Positions 45,136 through 54,606 of a stretch of DNA of 64,000 nucleotides are shown here, in pieces. The stretch lies in the NCBI GenBank assembly GCA_018241225.1, contig JAFEEG010000005.1:1-64000 (forward strand). The letters run 5' to 3'. The notes under the pieces were generated by a model. It made no database searches. It was not told the DNA's origin and saw only the letters and a program-made list of their open reading frames with translations. Each line of letters begins with the position of its first letter. The first letter of the stretch is position 1. Made by a program: the position numbers and the translations under genes. The stretch comes from Pseudomonadota bacterium. Its GTDB lineage: Bacteria; Pseudomonadota; Gammaproteobacteria; Burkholderiales; Burkholderiaceae_C.

Positions 45136-45518
45136 GCCAGGTAAGGCCGCACCTTGTCCTGCTCGGCCGGGTCATTGCGCGCCACCACCGCGCGCGCCGC
45201 TTCGGTGCTGCTCAGGTTGATGGCCACGTGCGGCACGCCCGGCGGAATGAAGAGGAAGTCGCCCGCCTCGCTGACCACCGATTGCGCCAGGCCATCGCCG
45301 TAGATCGTTTCCACGCGCCCGTGCAGCACGTAGATGGCCGTCTCGTGGCCCTCATGGAAATGCGCCTCCGAGCGTGCACCGGGCGGGATGACCACCAGGT
45401 GCATCGACAGCCCCTGCGCCGCGCAGCTCTGGCCCGAGATGCCGATGAAGTAGGGCAGGCGCTGGCTGGTGTCGATGCCGGCCGTGGGGCGGATGGCGGT
45501 GACTGTGCGACTGGACAT
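45132..45518 (-). CDS. Cupin-domain protein
   Basis: A 128-residue single-domain cupin. The metal-binding motif 1 is [18 protein letters not shown] (two His, a Glu and a further His), and motif 2 is [17 protein letters not shown]. It could be a small dioxygenase or an isomerase, or a sugar-binding cupin; the substrate is not readable. It overlaps the DUF808 gene end by 4 bases and stands upstream, on the opposite side, of the GntR regulator gene. Confidence 0.85.
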   Translation of the reverse strand: MSSRTVTAIRPTAGIDTSQRLPYFIGISGQSCAAQGLSMHLVVIPPGARSEAHFHEGHETAIYVLHGRVETIYGDGLAQSVVSEAGDFLFIPPGVPHVAINLSSTEAARAVVARNDPAEQDKVRPYLA

Positions 45519-45597
45519 CGGGGCACCTGCGGATGGTCGTTACGACACGCAACGTTAGTGCAGGACGGGCGGACGCGTCAAAAAAACGCGTTGGCCG

Positions 45598-46314
45598 TCA
45601 ACCCACCACGTCGGGCGGCAGGTAGATCCTGGCCAGGCCCTTGGCAATCGCCTCCACGATCTGCTCCTTGCGCAGGCCGATATGCGACTTCAGCGCCTCC
45701 TGCGCCGCGGCCTCGTCGCGCGCCTGCAGGGCCTTGAGGATCTGCAGGTGCTCCTTCTGCGTGGCGCTGCGGCCCACGTTCTCCATGTCGATCCAGCGGA
45801 TGAAGCGGATGCGCTCGTTGAGCACGCCCAGCATGCGGCGCAGCTCCTGGTTGCGCGCCATGTCCGCCACGCGCAGGTGAAAGCCCTCGTCCAGCTCCAC
45901 CAACTGCTCCACCGGCGTGTCCGGCGCAGCCTTCTGGCTGGCCGCCAGGTAGGCCTTGGCCTGGGCGATCTCCTCGTCGGTGGCGCGCGCAATGGCCAGC
46001 GACAGGCAGGCGCTTTCGATGGCAACGCGGGCCTCGTACAGGTCGAGCGTCTCCTGCACGTCCAGCGGGCGGCGCACGAAGCCGCGCGTGGCCGGCAGCA
46101 AGAAGCCGTCGTTCACCAGGCGGGTGAGGGCCTCGCGCACCGGCGTGCGGCTCACGCCCAGGCGCTGGGCCAGCTCGATCTCGCTCAGGCGCTCGCCCGG
46201 CTTGAGCTGGTAGGAGATCGCCATGTCGCGCAGCGCCTCGAAAACGCCCGAGCCGCGCTCGCGGCGCGTCTTGGAAATGGGCGCGGGCACGTCCCGCCTG
46301 CTTGTGCTCTGCAT
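45598..46314 (-). CDS. GntR family regulator (FadR/FCD type)
   Basis: A 238-residue GntR-family transcription factor. The winged helix-turn-helix is LKPGERLSEIELAQRLGVSRTPVREALTRLVNDGFL (about residues 35-75), and the C-terminal all-helical FCD domain has YEARVAIESACLSLAIARAT and the metal-ligand pattern DEGFHLRVADMARNQELRRML with HxxL... typical of the FadR-VanR group. It is divergent from the ThDP enzyme with a palindrome between, and probably represses that operon. Confidence 0.9.
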   Translation of the reverse strand: MQSTSRRDVPAPISKTRRERGSGVFEALRDMAISYQLKPGERLSEIELAQRLGVSRTPVREALTRLVNDGFLLPATRGFVRRPLDVQETLDLYEARVAIESACLSLAIARATDEEIAQAKAYLAASQKAAPDTPVEQLVELDEGFHLRVADMARNQELRRMLGVLNERIRFIRWIDMENVGRSATQKEHLQILKALQARDEAAAQEALKSHIGLRKEQIVEAIAKGLARIYLPPDVVG

Positions 46315-46321
46315 GCTTTTA

Positions 46322-46329
46322 AGTATACT
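46322..46329. promoter_or_regulatory. Candidate GntR operator
   Basis: The palindrome AGTATACT lies in the short divergent promoter between the GntR gene (start 46314) and the ThDP enzyme (start 46368). FCD-type GntR proteins commonly bind sites centred on GTATAC. Only one copy is seen. Confidence 0.45.
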
Positions 46330-46367
46330 GAAGTGAGTTCTTAACCGATTTCGCTGGAGCTTATCGA

Positions 46368-48062
46368 ATGTCTTCCATGAACGGCGCCGACGCCCTGGTG
46401 CGCATGCTGCAACTCAACGGCGTCAAGCACATCTTCGGATTGTGCGGCGACACCAGCCTGCCTTTCTACGACGCGCTGGCGCGCCTGGACCACGGCATGG
46501 ACCACGTGCTCACCCGCGACGAGCGCAGCGCCGCCTACATGGCCGATGCCTATGCTCGCGTCACCGGCAAGCCCGGCGTGTGCGAAGGCCCCAGCGGCGG
46601 CGGCGCCACCTACCTGCTGCCCGGCCTGGTGGAGGCCAACGAGTCGGCCATTCCGGTGCTGGGCATCACGTCCGACGTGTCGGTGGGCGCGCGCGGCAAG
46701 TTCCCCCTGACCGAGCTGGACCAGCAGGCGCTCTACCAGCCGCTGACCAAGTGGAACACCACCATCGATCGCGTGGACCAGATCCCGCACGCGGTGCGCA
46801 GTGCCTTCCGCGCCATGGTCACCGGCCGGCCCGGCGCCACGCACATCTGCCTGCCCTACGACGTGCAAAAGCACGCCATCGACCCGGGCGACGTGTGGGC
46901 GCAGCCCGGGCACGACCACTACCCGGCCTATCGCTTCGCCCCCGACCCGGCCGAGGTGGAGCGAGCGGCCGCCATGCTGGCCGCGGCGCGCTGCCCGGTC
47001 ATCGTGTGCGGCGGCGGCGTGGTCATCTCCGGCGCCCACGCCGAACTGGAGGCGCTGGCCACGCAGCTGAATGCTCCCGTGTGCCTGACCATCAGCGGCA
47101 GCGGCAGCCTGCCCAGCGGCCACCCGCTCAATGCCGGCGTGATCGGCACCAACGGCGGCGTGGAGGCCACGCGCGACGTCATCGCCCAGGCCGACCTGGT
47201 GCTGTTCATCGGCGCACGTGCCGGCTCCACCACCACCGAGCACTGGAAGATGCCGGCGCGCGAGGTCGCCATCCTGCACCTGGACATCGACCCCGGCACC
47301 ATCGCCACCAACTACCGCACCGACGTGGCCCTCGTGGGCGATGCGCGCCTGGGCCTGGCGGCGCTGGCCACTGCGGTGCACGAACGCATTGCACACCGCC
47401 CGGCCGATGCCGCCGACGGCCGTGCCATCGTGGCGCGCAGCCGCGCACGGAAGCAGGCCTTCTTCGCCGGCCTGGCGCAATCCACCGACCGGCCCATCAA
47501 GCCCGAGCGCGTGGTGGATGCGCTCAACCGCCTGCTGCCGGCCAACGCCGTGGTGGTGGCCGACCCCGGCACGCCATGCCCGTATTTCGCCGCGTACTTC
47601 GATGCGCCGCAGGCCGGGCGCCACTTCATCACCAACCGTGCCCACGGCGCGCTGGGCTTCTCGATGGCCGCCGGCGTGGGCGCTGCCTTCGGCCGGCCCG
47701 ACGCCACCGTGGTCTCTGTCATGGGCGACGGCAGCTTCGGCTTTACCTGCGGCGAGATGGAGACCATCGTGCGTCGGGGCGTGCCGCTGAAGATGATCGT
47801 GTTCTCCAACTCGGTGTTCGGCTGGATCAAGGCCAGCCAGAAGACGGGCTACGACGAGCGCTACTACTCGGTGGACTTCAACCGCACCAACCACGCACGC
47901 GTGGCCGAAGCCTTCGGCGTGAAGGCCTGGCGGGTCGAGGACCCGAGCGAGCTGGAAGCCGCGCTCAAGGCGGCGCTGGCACACGACGGCCCGGCCCTGG
48001 TGGACGTGGTGTCGCAGCAATTGCAGGACACTGCGGTGCCGGTCAGCCAGTGGATGGGCTGA
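46368..48062 (+). CDS. Thiamine diphosphate-dependent enzyme of the acetolactate synthase/decarboxylase family
   Basis: A 564-residue ThDP enzyme with the three-domain POX/acetohydroxyacid synthase fold. The catalytic Glu is in RDERSAAYMADAYARVTGKPG (early), the middle NAD/FAD-like domain spans about 190-330, and the ThDP-binding motif is GDGSFGFTCGEMETIVRRG ... FSNSVFGWIK. It most resembles benzoylformate decarboxylase or sulfoacetaldehyde-acetyltransferase-like enzymes, so a 2-oxo acid decarboxylase or carboligase is likely; substrate unknown. It starts at ATG 46368 with GGAG 9 bases upstream, and leads a plus-strand run with a Bug protein and a VOC protein. Confidence 0.85.
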   Translation: MSSMNGADALVRMLQLNGVKHIFGLCGDTSLPFYDALARLDHGMDHVLTRDERSAAYMADAYARVTGKPGVCEGPSGGGATYLLPGLVEANESAIPVLGITSDVSVGARGKFPLTELDQQALYQPLTKWNTTIDRVDQIPHAVRSAFRAMVTGRPGATHICLPYDVQKHAIDPGDVWAQPGHDHYPAYRFAPDPAEVERAAAMLAAARCPVIVCGGGVVISGAHAELEALATQLNAPVCLTISGSGSLPSGHPLNAGVIGTNGGVEATRDVIAQADLVLFIGARAGSTTTEHWKMPAREVAILHLDIDPGTIATNYRTDVALVGDARLGLAALATAVHERIAHRPADAADGRAIVARSRARKQAFFAGLAQSTDRPIKPERVVDALNRLLPANAVVVADPGTPCPYFAAYFDAPQAGRHFITNRAHGALGFSMAAGVGAAFGRPDATVVSVMGDGSFGFTCGEMETIVRRGVPLKMIVFSNSVFGWIKASQKTGYDERYYSVDFNRTNHARVAEAFGVKAWRVEDPSELEAALKAALAHDGPALVDVVSQQLQDTAVPVSQWMG

Positions 48063-48126
48063 GCACAGGCGATAAACGTTCAATATCCGGTTTTCACGAG
48101 CAGCAGCATTGAAAGGCCAACAGAAG

Positions 48127-49110
48127 ATGCAGATCGAATTCGACCGACTCAACAGGCGCCAGGCCCTCGTGGCGACGGCCGCGCTGGGCCTTGCCGGCGG
48201 CGCGGCGGCGCAGTCCTCCGACGGGCCGCTGCACATGGTCGTCACCTTCCCGCCCGGGGGCAGCACCGACATCGTCTCGCGCATCATGCAGCCCGAACTG
48301 GAAAAGCGCCTGGGCCGCCCGGTGGTGGTCGAGAACAAGCCCGGCGCCGCCAGCCAACTGGCCACCAACTACGTGGCCAAGTCGGCACCCAACGGCAGCA
48401 CGGTGCTGGTGAGCTTCGACACGCACGCCATCAACCCCATCGCCAAGGCGAAGCTGCCCTACGACACCTTCAAGGACTTTGCCGGCATCACGCTGGCGGT
48501 GCGTTTCCCGCTGGTGATCGGCGCCTCGGCTTCGGTGCCCGCCAAGGACCTGCGTGGCTTCATCGCCGCGGCGCGCAAGGAGCCGGCACGCTACAGCTAT
48601 GCGTCCACCGGCGTGGGCTCCATGAACCACCTGGTGATGGAGGACATCAAGCGCCGTGCCGGCGTGTATGTGCTGCACGTGCCCTACGGCGGCGGCGGAC
48701 CGGCCGTGCAAGCCGTGGTGGGCGATGTATCGCAGCTCACGCTGCTGAGCTATGCAGCGCTCAAGGGTCAGATCGCCGCCGGCAAGATCAAGGCACTGGC
48801 GGTGACCGGTGCGAGTCGCCTGCCCGAGCTGCCCGACGTGCCCACGGTGGCCGAGTCCGGCTTCCCGGGCTTCGAGGCCTATTCGTGGATCGGCATCTTC
48901 GCGCCCGCGGCCACGCCGGCCGACAAGCTGGCCACGCTGACCGAGGGCTTCCGCGCAGCGCTGAAGACACCCGAGGTGAGCAAGCTGCTCACCCAGCAGG
49001 GCTTCGAGGTCATGGCCACCGACGGCGCCAGCGTCGACAAGTACGCCCGTGCCGAGTACGAGCGCTGGAACGCCTTCGTTCGCGAAACGCATCTCAAGCT
49101 CGAGGAGTGA
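48127..49110 (+). CDS. Bug/TctC substrate-binding protein
   Basis: A 327-residue periplasmic binding protein. The twin-Arg-like signal RLNRRQALVATAALGLAGGAAAQ is followed by LHMVVTFPPGGSTD, VENKPGAASQLATNYVAK and the hinge HVPYGGGGPAVQAVVGDVSQ. The ATG at 48127 is preferred to a TTG at 48109. It lies 64 bases after the ThDP enzyme and 4 bases before the VOC gene, so it probably delivers that pathway's substrate. Confidence 0.9.
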   Translation: MQIEFDRLNRRQALVATAALGLAGGAAAQSSDGPLHMVVTFPPGGSTDIVSRIMQPELEKRLGRPVVVENKPGAASQLATNYVAKSAPNGSTVLVSFDTHAINPIAKAKLPYDTFKDFAGITLAVRFPLVIGASASVPAKDLRGFIAAARKEPARYSYASTGVGSMNHLVMEDIKRRAGVYVLHVPYGGGGPAVQAVVGDVSQLTLLSYAALKGQIAAGKIKALAVTGASRLPELPDVPTVAESGFPGFEAYSWIGIFAPAATPADKLATLTEGFRAALKTPEVSKLLTQQGFEVMATDGASVDKYARAEYERWNAFVRETHLKLEE

Positions 49111-49114
49111 CGGC

Positions 49115-49840
49115 ATGACCATGGCGCTGGACCACGTGGTGATCGCGGTGGCCTCGCTGGAGCAGGCCGTGGCCGACTACCAGCGCGCGGGCTTTACCGT
49201 CATTGCAGGCGGCAGGCACCCGGGCCGCAACACCGCCAATGCGCTGGTCGTGTTCGAGGACGGCAGCTACCTGGAGCTGATTGCCTACTCCGCGCCTTCG
49301 CCCGAGGAGCGCTGGTGGCGCGTGCTCGATGCGGCCGGCGAGGGCTTTGTCGACTTCGCGCTTCTACCCACGGACATCGACGCCGCCGTGGCCCAGGCGC
49401 GCCAGCGCGGCCTGAGCGAACTCACGGCCGTTCCCGGTGCGCGCAACCGGCCCGACGGCGTGCGCATTGCATGGAGCTCCGCGCGCCAGCAGCGGCACGA
49501 CCTGCCGTTTCTGTGCGCGGACATCACGCCCAGGGCGCTGCGCGTGCCCGAAGGCGATGTGCGGCGCCATGCCAACGGCGCGCTCGGCATTTCCCGGGTG
49601 CAGGTTGCCGTGCACGACGTGGCCGCCAGCCTTGCGCGCTATCGCATGCTGCTGGGCGACAGCGTCGTGGTCGATGGACGTGTGCGCTTGCACGGCTTCG
49701 GGGTCGAGCTGCTCGCAGAGCCGGGCAGGGCGCGCGGCGAAGGGCCCTGCGCCATCACGCTGGCGGTCGATGCGCAGCACCAGGGGCCGCAGCACATCGA
49801 CCCTGCGCTCACGCACGGGGCTGCAATCCAGCTTCGATAG
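49115..49840 (+). CDS. VOC-superfamily protein (Glyoxalase_3-like)
   Basis: A 241-residue vicinal-oxygen-chelate protein with two paired beta-alpha-beta modules: LDHVVIAVASLEQAVADYQRAGFTV with a metal His near the start, FEDGSYLELIAY, and a second half GISRVQVAVHDVAASLARYRMLLGD. The Glyoxalase_3 (DUF4440-unrelated) type often isomerises or hydrolyses small metabolites. A GAGGAG ribosome site precedes the ATG at 49115. It is the third gene of the ThDP enzyme/Bug run; role unknown. Confidence 0.8.
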   Translation: MTMALDHVVIAVASLEQAVADYQRAGFTVIAGGRHPGRNTANALVVFEDGSYLELIAYSAPSPEERWWRVLDAAGEGFVDFALLPTDIDAAVAQARQRGLSELTAVPGARNRPDGVRIAWSSARQQRHDLPFLCADITPRALRVPEGDVRRHANGALGISRVQVAVHDVAASLARYRMLLGDSVVVDGRVRLHGFGVELLAEPGRARGEGPCAITLAVDAQHQGPQHIDPALTHGAAIQLR

Positions 49841-49850
49841 ATGCCTGGCG

Positions 49851-51032
49851 TCAGGCGGCGGCGCGCCGCAGCGCCACCATGGTGATGTCGTCGGCCGCCG
49901 CTTCGTGGCGGCTGTAGGCGTCCAGCGCGGCTTCCACATGCTGCAGCAGCAGCTCGCCCGACGGGGCCGCCGCGGCACCCACGGCCTGCATCAGGCGCGT
50001 CTCGCCGAAGGCGCCCTGCGCGCCGGCGGCCTCGACCACGCCGTCGGTGTAGCCCAGCAGCACTTCACCGGGTGCCAGCTGTGCGCGCCCTACGTCGAAG
50101 CGCTGGTCCGCCAGCAGGCCCAGCGCCGGCCCGGTGGCGCCCAGGCGCTGGCGAACCTCGCCGCCGGCACCGGCGACAAGCGGTGCGTCGTGGCCCGCGT
50201 TGATGTAGCTCAGCGTGCCGGTTTGCGGGTCGAACAGGCCCATGAAGGCCGTCGCGAACATGCTCGCGCGGCCATGCACGCGGGCGATGTAGTCGTTGGT
50301 GAGTGCGGCAGTGGCCAGCAGGATGTCGGCATGGGCAGTGCCTGGCGCAAAGGCCTGGCTCGCGGTGGCGCGGATCAGGCTGCGGAACAGCGCCATGTAC
50401 AGCGCCGCGCCCACGCCCTTGTCGCACACGTCGGCCACCACCACGAACACGCCGCCGTTGCCGTGCACCGGGAACAGGTCGTAGAAGTCGCCCGCCACCT
50501 GCCGCGCGGGCCGAAAGCGCACCGCAATGTCCCAGCCCGGCAGCAGCGGCAGCGAGTCGGGCAGAAAGCCGGCCTGGATGGCGCGGCCGATTTCCAGCTC
50601 GCGCTCCATGCTCTGCAGGTGGCGCATCTCGCCGTCGTGCACGCGCTTCTTCAAGAGGCAGGCATCGACGCGCGCCTGCAGGATGAGCGGGTTGAAGGGC
50701 TTGGTCAGGTAGTCGTCCGCCCCCAGGGCCAGGCACTTGACCACGCTGTCGGTCTCGCCCAGGGCCGAGATCATGATGACCGGGATATGGCGCAGCGCGG
50801 GGTCGTCCTTTAGGCGCGCCAGCACCTCGTAGCCGTCGATGCCCGGCATCATCACGTCCAGCAGGATCACGTCGAAGTTCTGCGCCTTCAGGCGCTCGAG
50901 CGCGCGGTGGCCGTCTTCCACCGCTTCCACGGCATGGCCGCTGCGCTGCAGGCGCCGGCTGAGGACGTCGCGGTTCATGGGGTTGTCGTCCACCACCAGC
51001 GCCCGCGCGGGCATGGCCACCGATGCGTTCAT
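49851..51032 (-). CDS. Receiver-PP2C serine phosphatase (RsbU/SpoIIE type)
   Basis: A 393-residue response regulator. The receiver domain (residues about 8-125) has acidic pocket VVDDNPMN and phospho-acceptor Asp59 in ILLDVMMPG, with the Lys in TKPFNP. After a coiled linker (MRHLQSMERELEIGRAIQAGFLP) comes a PP2C/SpoIIE phosphatase domain with QVAGDFYDLF, VADVCDKGVGAALYMAL and GYTDGVVEA. Phosphorylation by a membrane kinase would activate dephosphorylation of the STAS protein, the partner-switch output. Start overlaps a possible 29-codon ORF (ATGA). It is the last gene of the signalling operon. Confidence 0.93.
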   Translation of the reverse strand: MNASVAMPARALVVDDNPMNRDVLSRRLQRSGHAVEAVEDGHRALERLKAQNFDVILLDVMMPGIDGYEVLARLKDDPALRHIPVIMISALGETDSVVKCLALGADDYLTKPFNPLILQARVDACLLKKRVHDGEMRHLQSMERELEIGRAIQAGFLPDSLPLLPGWDIAVRFRPARQVAGDFYDLFPVHGNGGVFVVVADVCDKGVGAALYMALFRSLIRATASQAFAPGTAHADILLATAALTNDYIARVHGRASMFATAFMGLFDPQTGTLSYINAGHDAPLVAGAGGEVRQRLGATGPALGLLADQRFDVGRAQLAPGEVLLGYTDGVVEAAGAQGAFGETRLMQAVGAAAAPSGELLLQHVEAALDAYSRHEAAADDITMVALRRAAA

Positions 51033-51118
51033 GCCGCCCGCTCCGTGGCCGGCATCATGTGCTGGCCGTGCATGCCCGCTTGCAGCAGGCGGCGCAGGCC
51101 CGGATGCCCCTGCATCAT
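51029..51118 (-). CDS. Possible 29-residue bridging ORF
   Basis: A short frame of 29 codons (MMQGHPGLRRLLQAGMHGQH and nine more residues, His- and Met-rich) that starts at 51118 over the patatin stop and ends with TGA overlapping the phosphatase ATG. It thus bridges the two genes exactly by overlapping stop/start pairs. It may encode a small protein, or simply carry ribosomes across the gap so that the downstream gene is translated. No ribosome site can be separated from the patatin coding sequence. Confidence 0.35.
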   Translation of the reverse strand: MMQGHPGLRRLLQAGMHGQHMMPATERAA

Positions 51119-52005
51119 GCGCGCAGGGCCTGCGGCTCGCCGGCCTGGCTGAGCAGCTCGCGCAGGTACGGCATCTGTTCTTGCGCGGCGCGTTCACCGC
51201 ATTCGATGATGTAGGGGATCTTGTCCGTGTCAAACAGGCGCACCCGCTCCTCGAAGCGAGGAATCATCGGAATGATCTCGCTGTGGTGCGCCAGGCTGTG
51301 GAAGGCGTAGTTCGACTTGAACAGGTTGTTGGACATGATCGCGCTGAGCTGGAAGGCAAAGCGCCCGGCCGAGTGGATGGTGGGCTGGTAGGGGCTCTCG
51401 AAGCCGGCCGCCACGATCACGTTGGCACCCTGGCGGATGGCCACGCCGATGGGCAGCGGGTCGGAAAGAAAGCCGTCGATCAGCAGCTCCTCGCCGATGC
51501 GCCAGGGCGAGAAGGCAAAGGGCAGGGCGATGCTGGCGCGCACCGCATCGACCACGCTGCCTTGCGACAGCACCACCTGCTCGCCGTTGGCGAAATCGGT
51601 GGCCGCGATGTGCAGCGGGATCTTCATGTCCTCGATGCGCGCATCGCCGAAGGCCTGGTTCAGGCGCGCCATGATGAGCTTGTCGCTGCGCAGGCCGAAG
51701 GTGGTCTTGTCGAAGCCCAGCAGCCTGGGCGCCAGCACCTGCAGCATGGCGCGCGTGTTGCGCTGCGCGGCCGCTTCCTTGGTCCACAGCCTGCGCGTCA
51801 TCTCGGCCGCCACTTCGGCGCGGTGGCCAGCCGCCATGGTGGCGGCGTAGATCGCGCCGGCGCTGCAGCCCACCACCATGTCCAGCTCGATGCCCTCGCG
51901 CAGCAGCACGCTCTGAATGCCGATGGCGGCCGCGCACTTCACGCTGCCCGAGCCGATGACCAGCGCGATGCGCTTGCGCTGCGCCGACGACGCTTGAACC
52001 GTCAT
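51115..52005 (-). CDS. Patatin-like phospholipase
   Basis: A 296-residue cytoplasmic patatin/RssA-type hydrolase. The oxyanion loop is ALVIGSGSVKCAAAIG (GxGxxKG variant), nucleophile Ser48 lies in GCSAG, and the catalytic Asp177 in LIDGFLSDPLP, so the Ser-Asp dyad is intact. It would hydrolyse acyl chains from phospholipids. RssA proteins of this shape occur beside RssB-type response regulators, which is consistent with the operon here. Start overlaps the STAS-gene stop (ATGA). Membership in a partner-switch operon suggests lipid hydrolysis as an output or modulator (inference). Confidence 0.9.
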   Translation of the reverse strand: MTVQASSAQRKRIALVIGSGSVKCAAAIGIQSVLLREGIELDMVVGCSAGAIYAATMAAGHRAEVAAEMTRRLWTKEAAAQRNTRAMLQVLAPRLLGFDKTTFGLRSDKLIMARLNQAFGDARIEDMKIPLHIAATDFANGEQVVLSQGSVVDAVRASIALPFAFSPWRIGEELLIDGFLSDPLPIGVAIRQGANVIVAAGFESPYQPTIHSAGRFAFQLSAIMSNNLFKSNYAFHSLAHHSEIIPMIPRFEERVRLFDTDKIPYIIECGERAAQEQMPYLRELLSQAGEPQALRA

Positions 52006-52346
52006 TGCAGTTCGGCGTGGAAGCTCGCCACCGCCTCGTTCACGTCGCCGTAGAGCTTGAGGATGCTGGTAAAGCCCGACAGCTCCAGCACGCGCAGCAC
52101 CGGTGGCTGAACGCCCGCCAGGCGGAAGTCGCCGCCCTGGCGGCGCGCGTCCTTGAGCGTGGCCAGCAGCGCACGCAGGCCGGCACTGCTGGTGTAGGCG
52201 ACCTGGCTGAAGTCGGCCACCAGGCGGATGTGCTGTTCGCGCACCGTGCTGCCCAGGGTCTGCATCAGCTGTTCGGCCGTGAGGCTGTCGACGCTGCCGC
52301 TGATGGCGGCCACTGTCACTTCGCCGTGGGTGATCTCGATCTGCAT
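52002..52346 (-). CDS. STAS-domain anti-sigma factor antagonist (RsbV/SpoIIAA type)
   Basis: A 114-residue STAS protein. Core: VTVAAISGSVDSLTAEQLMQTL, then ADFSQVAYTSSAGLRALL with the likely phosphorylated Ser54, then RLAGVQPPVLRVLELSGF. The kinase encoded upstream would phosphorylate it, and the phosphatase encoded downstream would reverse this. It overlaps the patatin gene by 4 bases. No sigma factor is in the window, so the final target is unknown. Confidence 0.92.
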   Translation of the reverse strand: MQIEITHGEVTVAAISGSVDSLTAEQLMQTLGSTVREQHIRLVADFSQVAYTSSAGLRALLATLKDARRQGGDFRLAGVQPPVLRVLELSGFTSILKLYGDVNEAVASFHAELQ

Positions 52347-52377
52347 GGCAAGGCTCTCCAGAAGATGAGGATGTGGA

Positions 52378-52800
52378 TCAGGAATGAATCTGCTTGACCA
52401 GCGTGAGGTGGTTGCCGCGCTCGGGCGCAGGCCGGTAGCGCACCTCGTCGACCATCTGGCGCACCAGGTGCCAGCCCAGGCCACCGATGGGGCGCTCGTC
52501 CCAGCCGGTGTCCAGCGAAGGGGGCAGCACGGTGGCGGGGTCGAACACGCGCGCGCGATCGATGATGTCGATGGTCAACAGCGGCGCCCGCGCCCAGTCC
52601 AGCGCCAGGGTGATGGGGCCGGGCGACTCGTTCGCGTAGCCGTGGGTCATCACGTTGACGCTGACCTCTTCCACCGCCAGGCGAACGGCATGGCGTTCGT
52701 CCTCGTTGGCGCCGGCGTAAAGACATGCCTGCTCGGCCGCGTCGAGCAGCGCGGGCAGGTTCTCCAGCGTGGCCGTGCGGGTGATGCTCAGCTGCTTCAT
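52378..52800 (-). CDS. RsbW-type anti-sigma serine kinase (HATPase)
   Basis: A 140-residue GHKL-fold kinase of the RsbW/SpoIIAB group. ATP-binding N-box EEVSVNVMTHGYAN and the G-type box IGGLGWHLVRQMVDEV are visible. It would phosphorylate the STAS protein. Its ATG at 52800 overlaps the stop of the single-domain receiver gene (ATGA), and the STAS gene follows 31 bases later. Confidence 0.9.
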   Translation of the reverse strand: MKQLSITRTATLENLPALLDAAEQACLYAGANEDERHAVRLAVEEVSVNVMTHGYANESPGPITLALDWARAPLLTIDIIDRARVFDPATVLPPSLDTGWDERPIGGLGWHLVRQMVDEVRYRPAPERGNHLTLVKQIHS

Positions 52801-53196
52801 GATGGCGTTGGCCCATTCGCGGGGGACACCGGCGCGGCCAGCGCCTGCGCGATCTTGGCCAGCAGGCGCTGCAGGTCGACCGGCTTGGTGTCGAAGTCGT
52901 CGCAGCCCGCGTCCAGGGCCCGCTCGCGATCGCCGGACATGGCGTGCGCCGTCAGTGCGATTACCGGCACGGCGCGCGTGGCGGCATCGGCCTTGAGCCG
53001 GCGCGTGGCTTCCCAGCCGTCCATTAGCGGCAGGCTCATGTCCATCAGCACCACGTCGGGCGCATCGCTTTTAACGCAGGCAATGGCGCGCGCGCCGTCG
53101 CCTGCGGTGCGGATCTCGAAGCCGTGCCGCATGAGCCGGCGCGTGAGCATGTCGCGGTTCATCTCGTTGTCTTCGACCAGCAGGATGCGTGTGGGC

Positions 53197-53204
<8 letters not shown>
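52797..53204 (-). CDS. Single-domain response regulator receiver
   Basis: A 135-residue CheY-like protein: acidic residues in LLVEDNEMNRDML, phospho-acceptor Asp55 in VVLMDMSLPLMDG, T in ALTAHAMSG and K in DTKPVDL, so all residues for phosphorylation are present. No output domain; it would pass or modulate phosphate between the membrane kinases and the receiver-phosphatase. It overlaps the kinase gene upstream by 8 bases and the RsbW-type gene downstream by 4. Confidence 0.92.
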
Positions 53205-54602
<1,398 letters not shown>

Positions 54603-54606
<4 letters not shown>

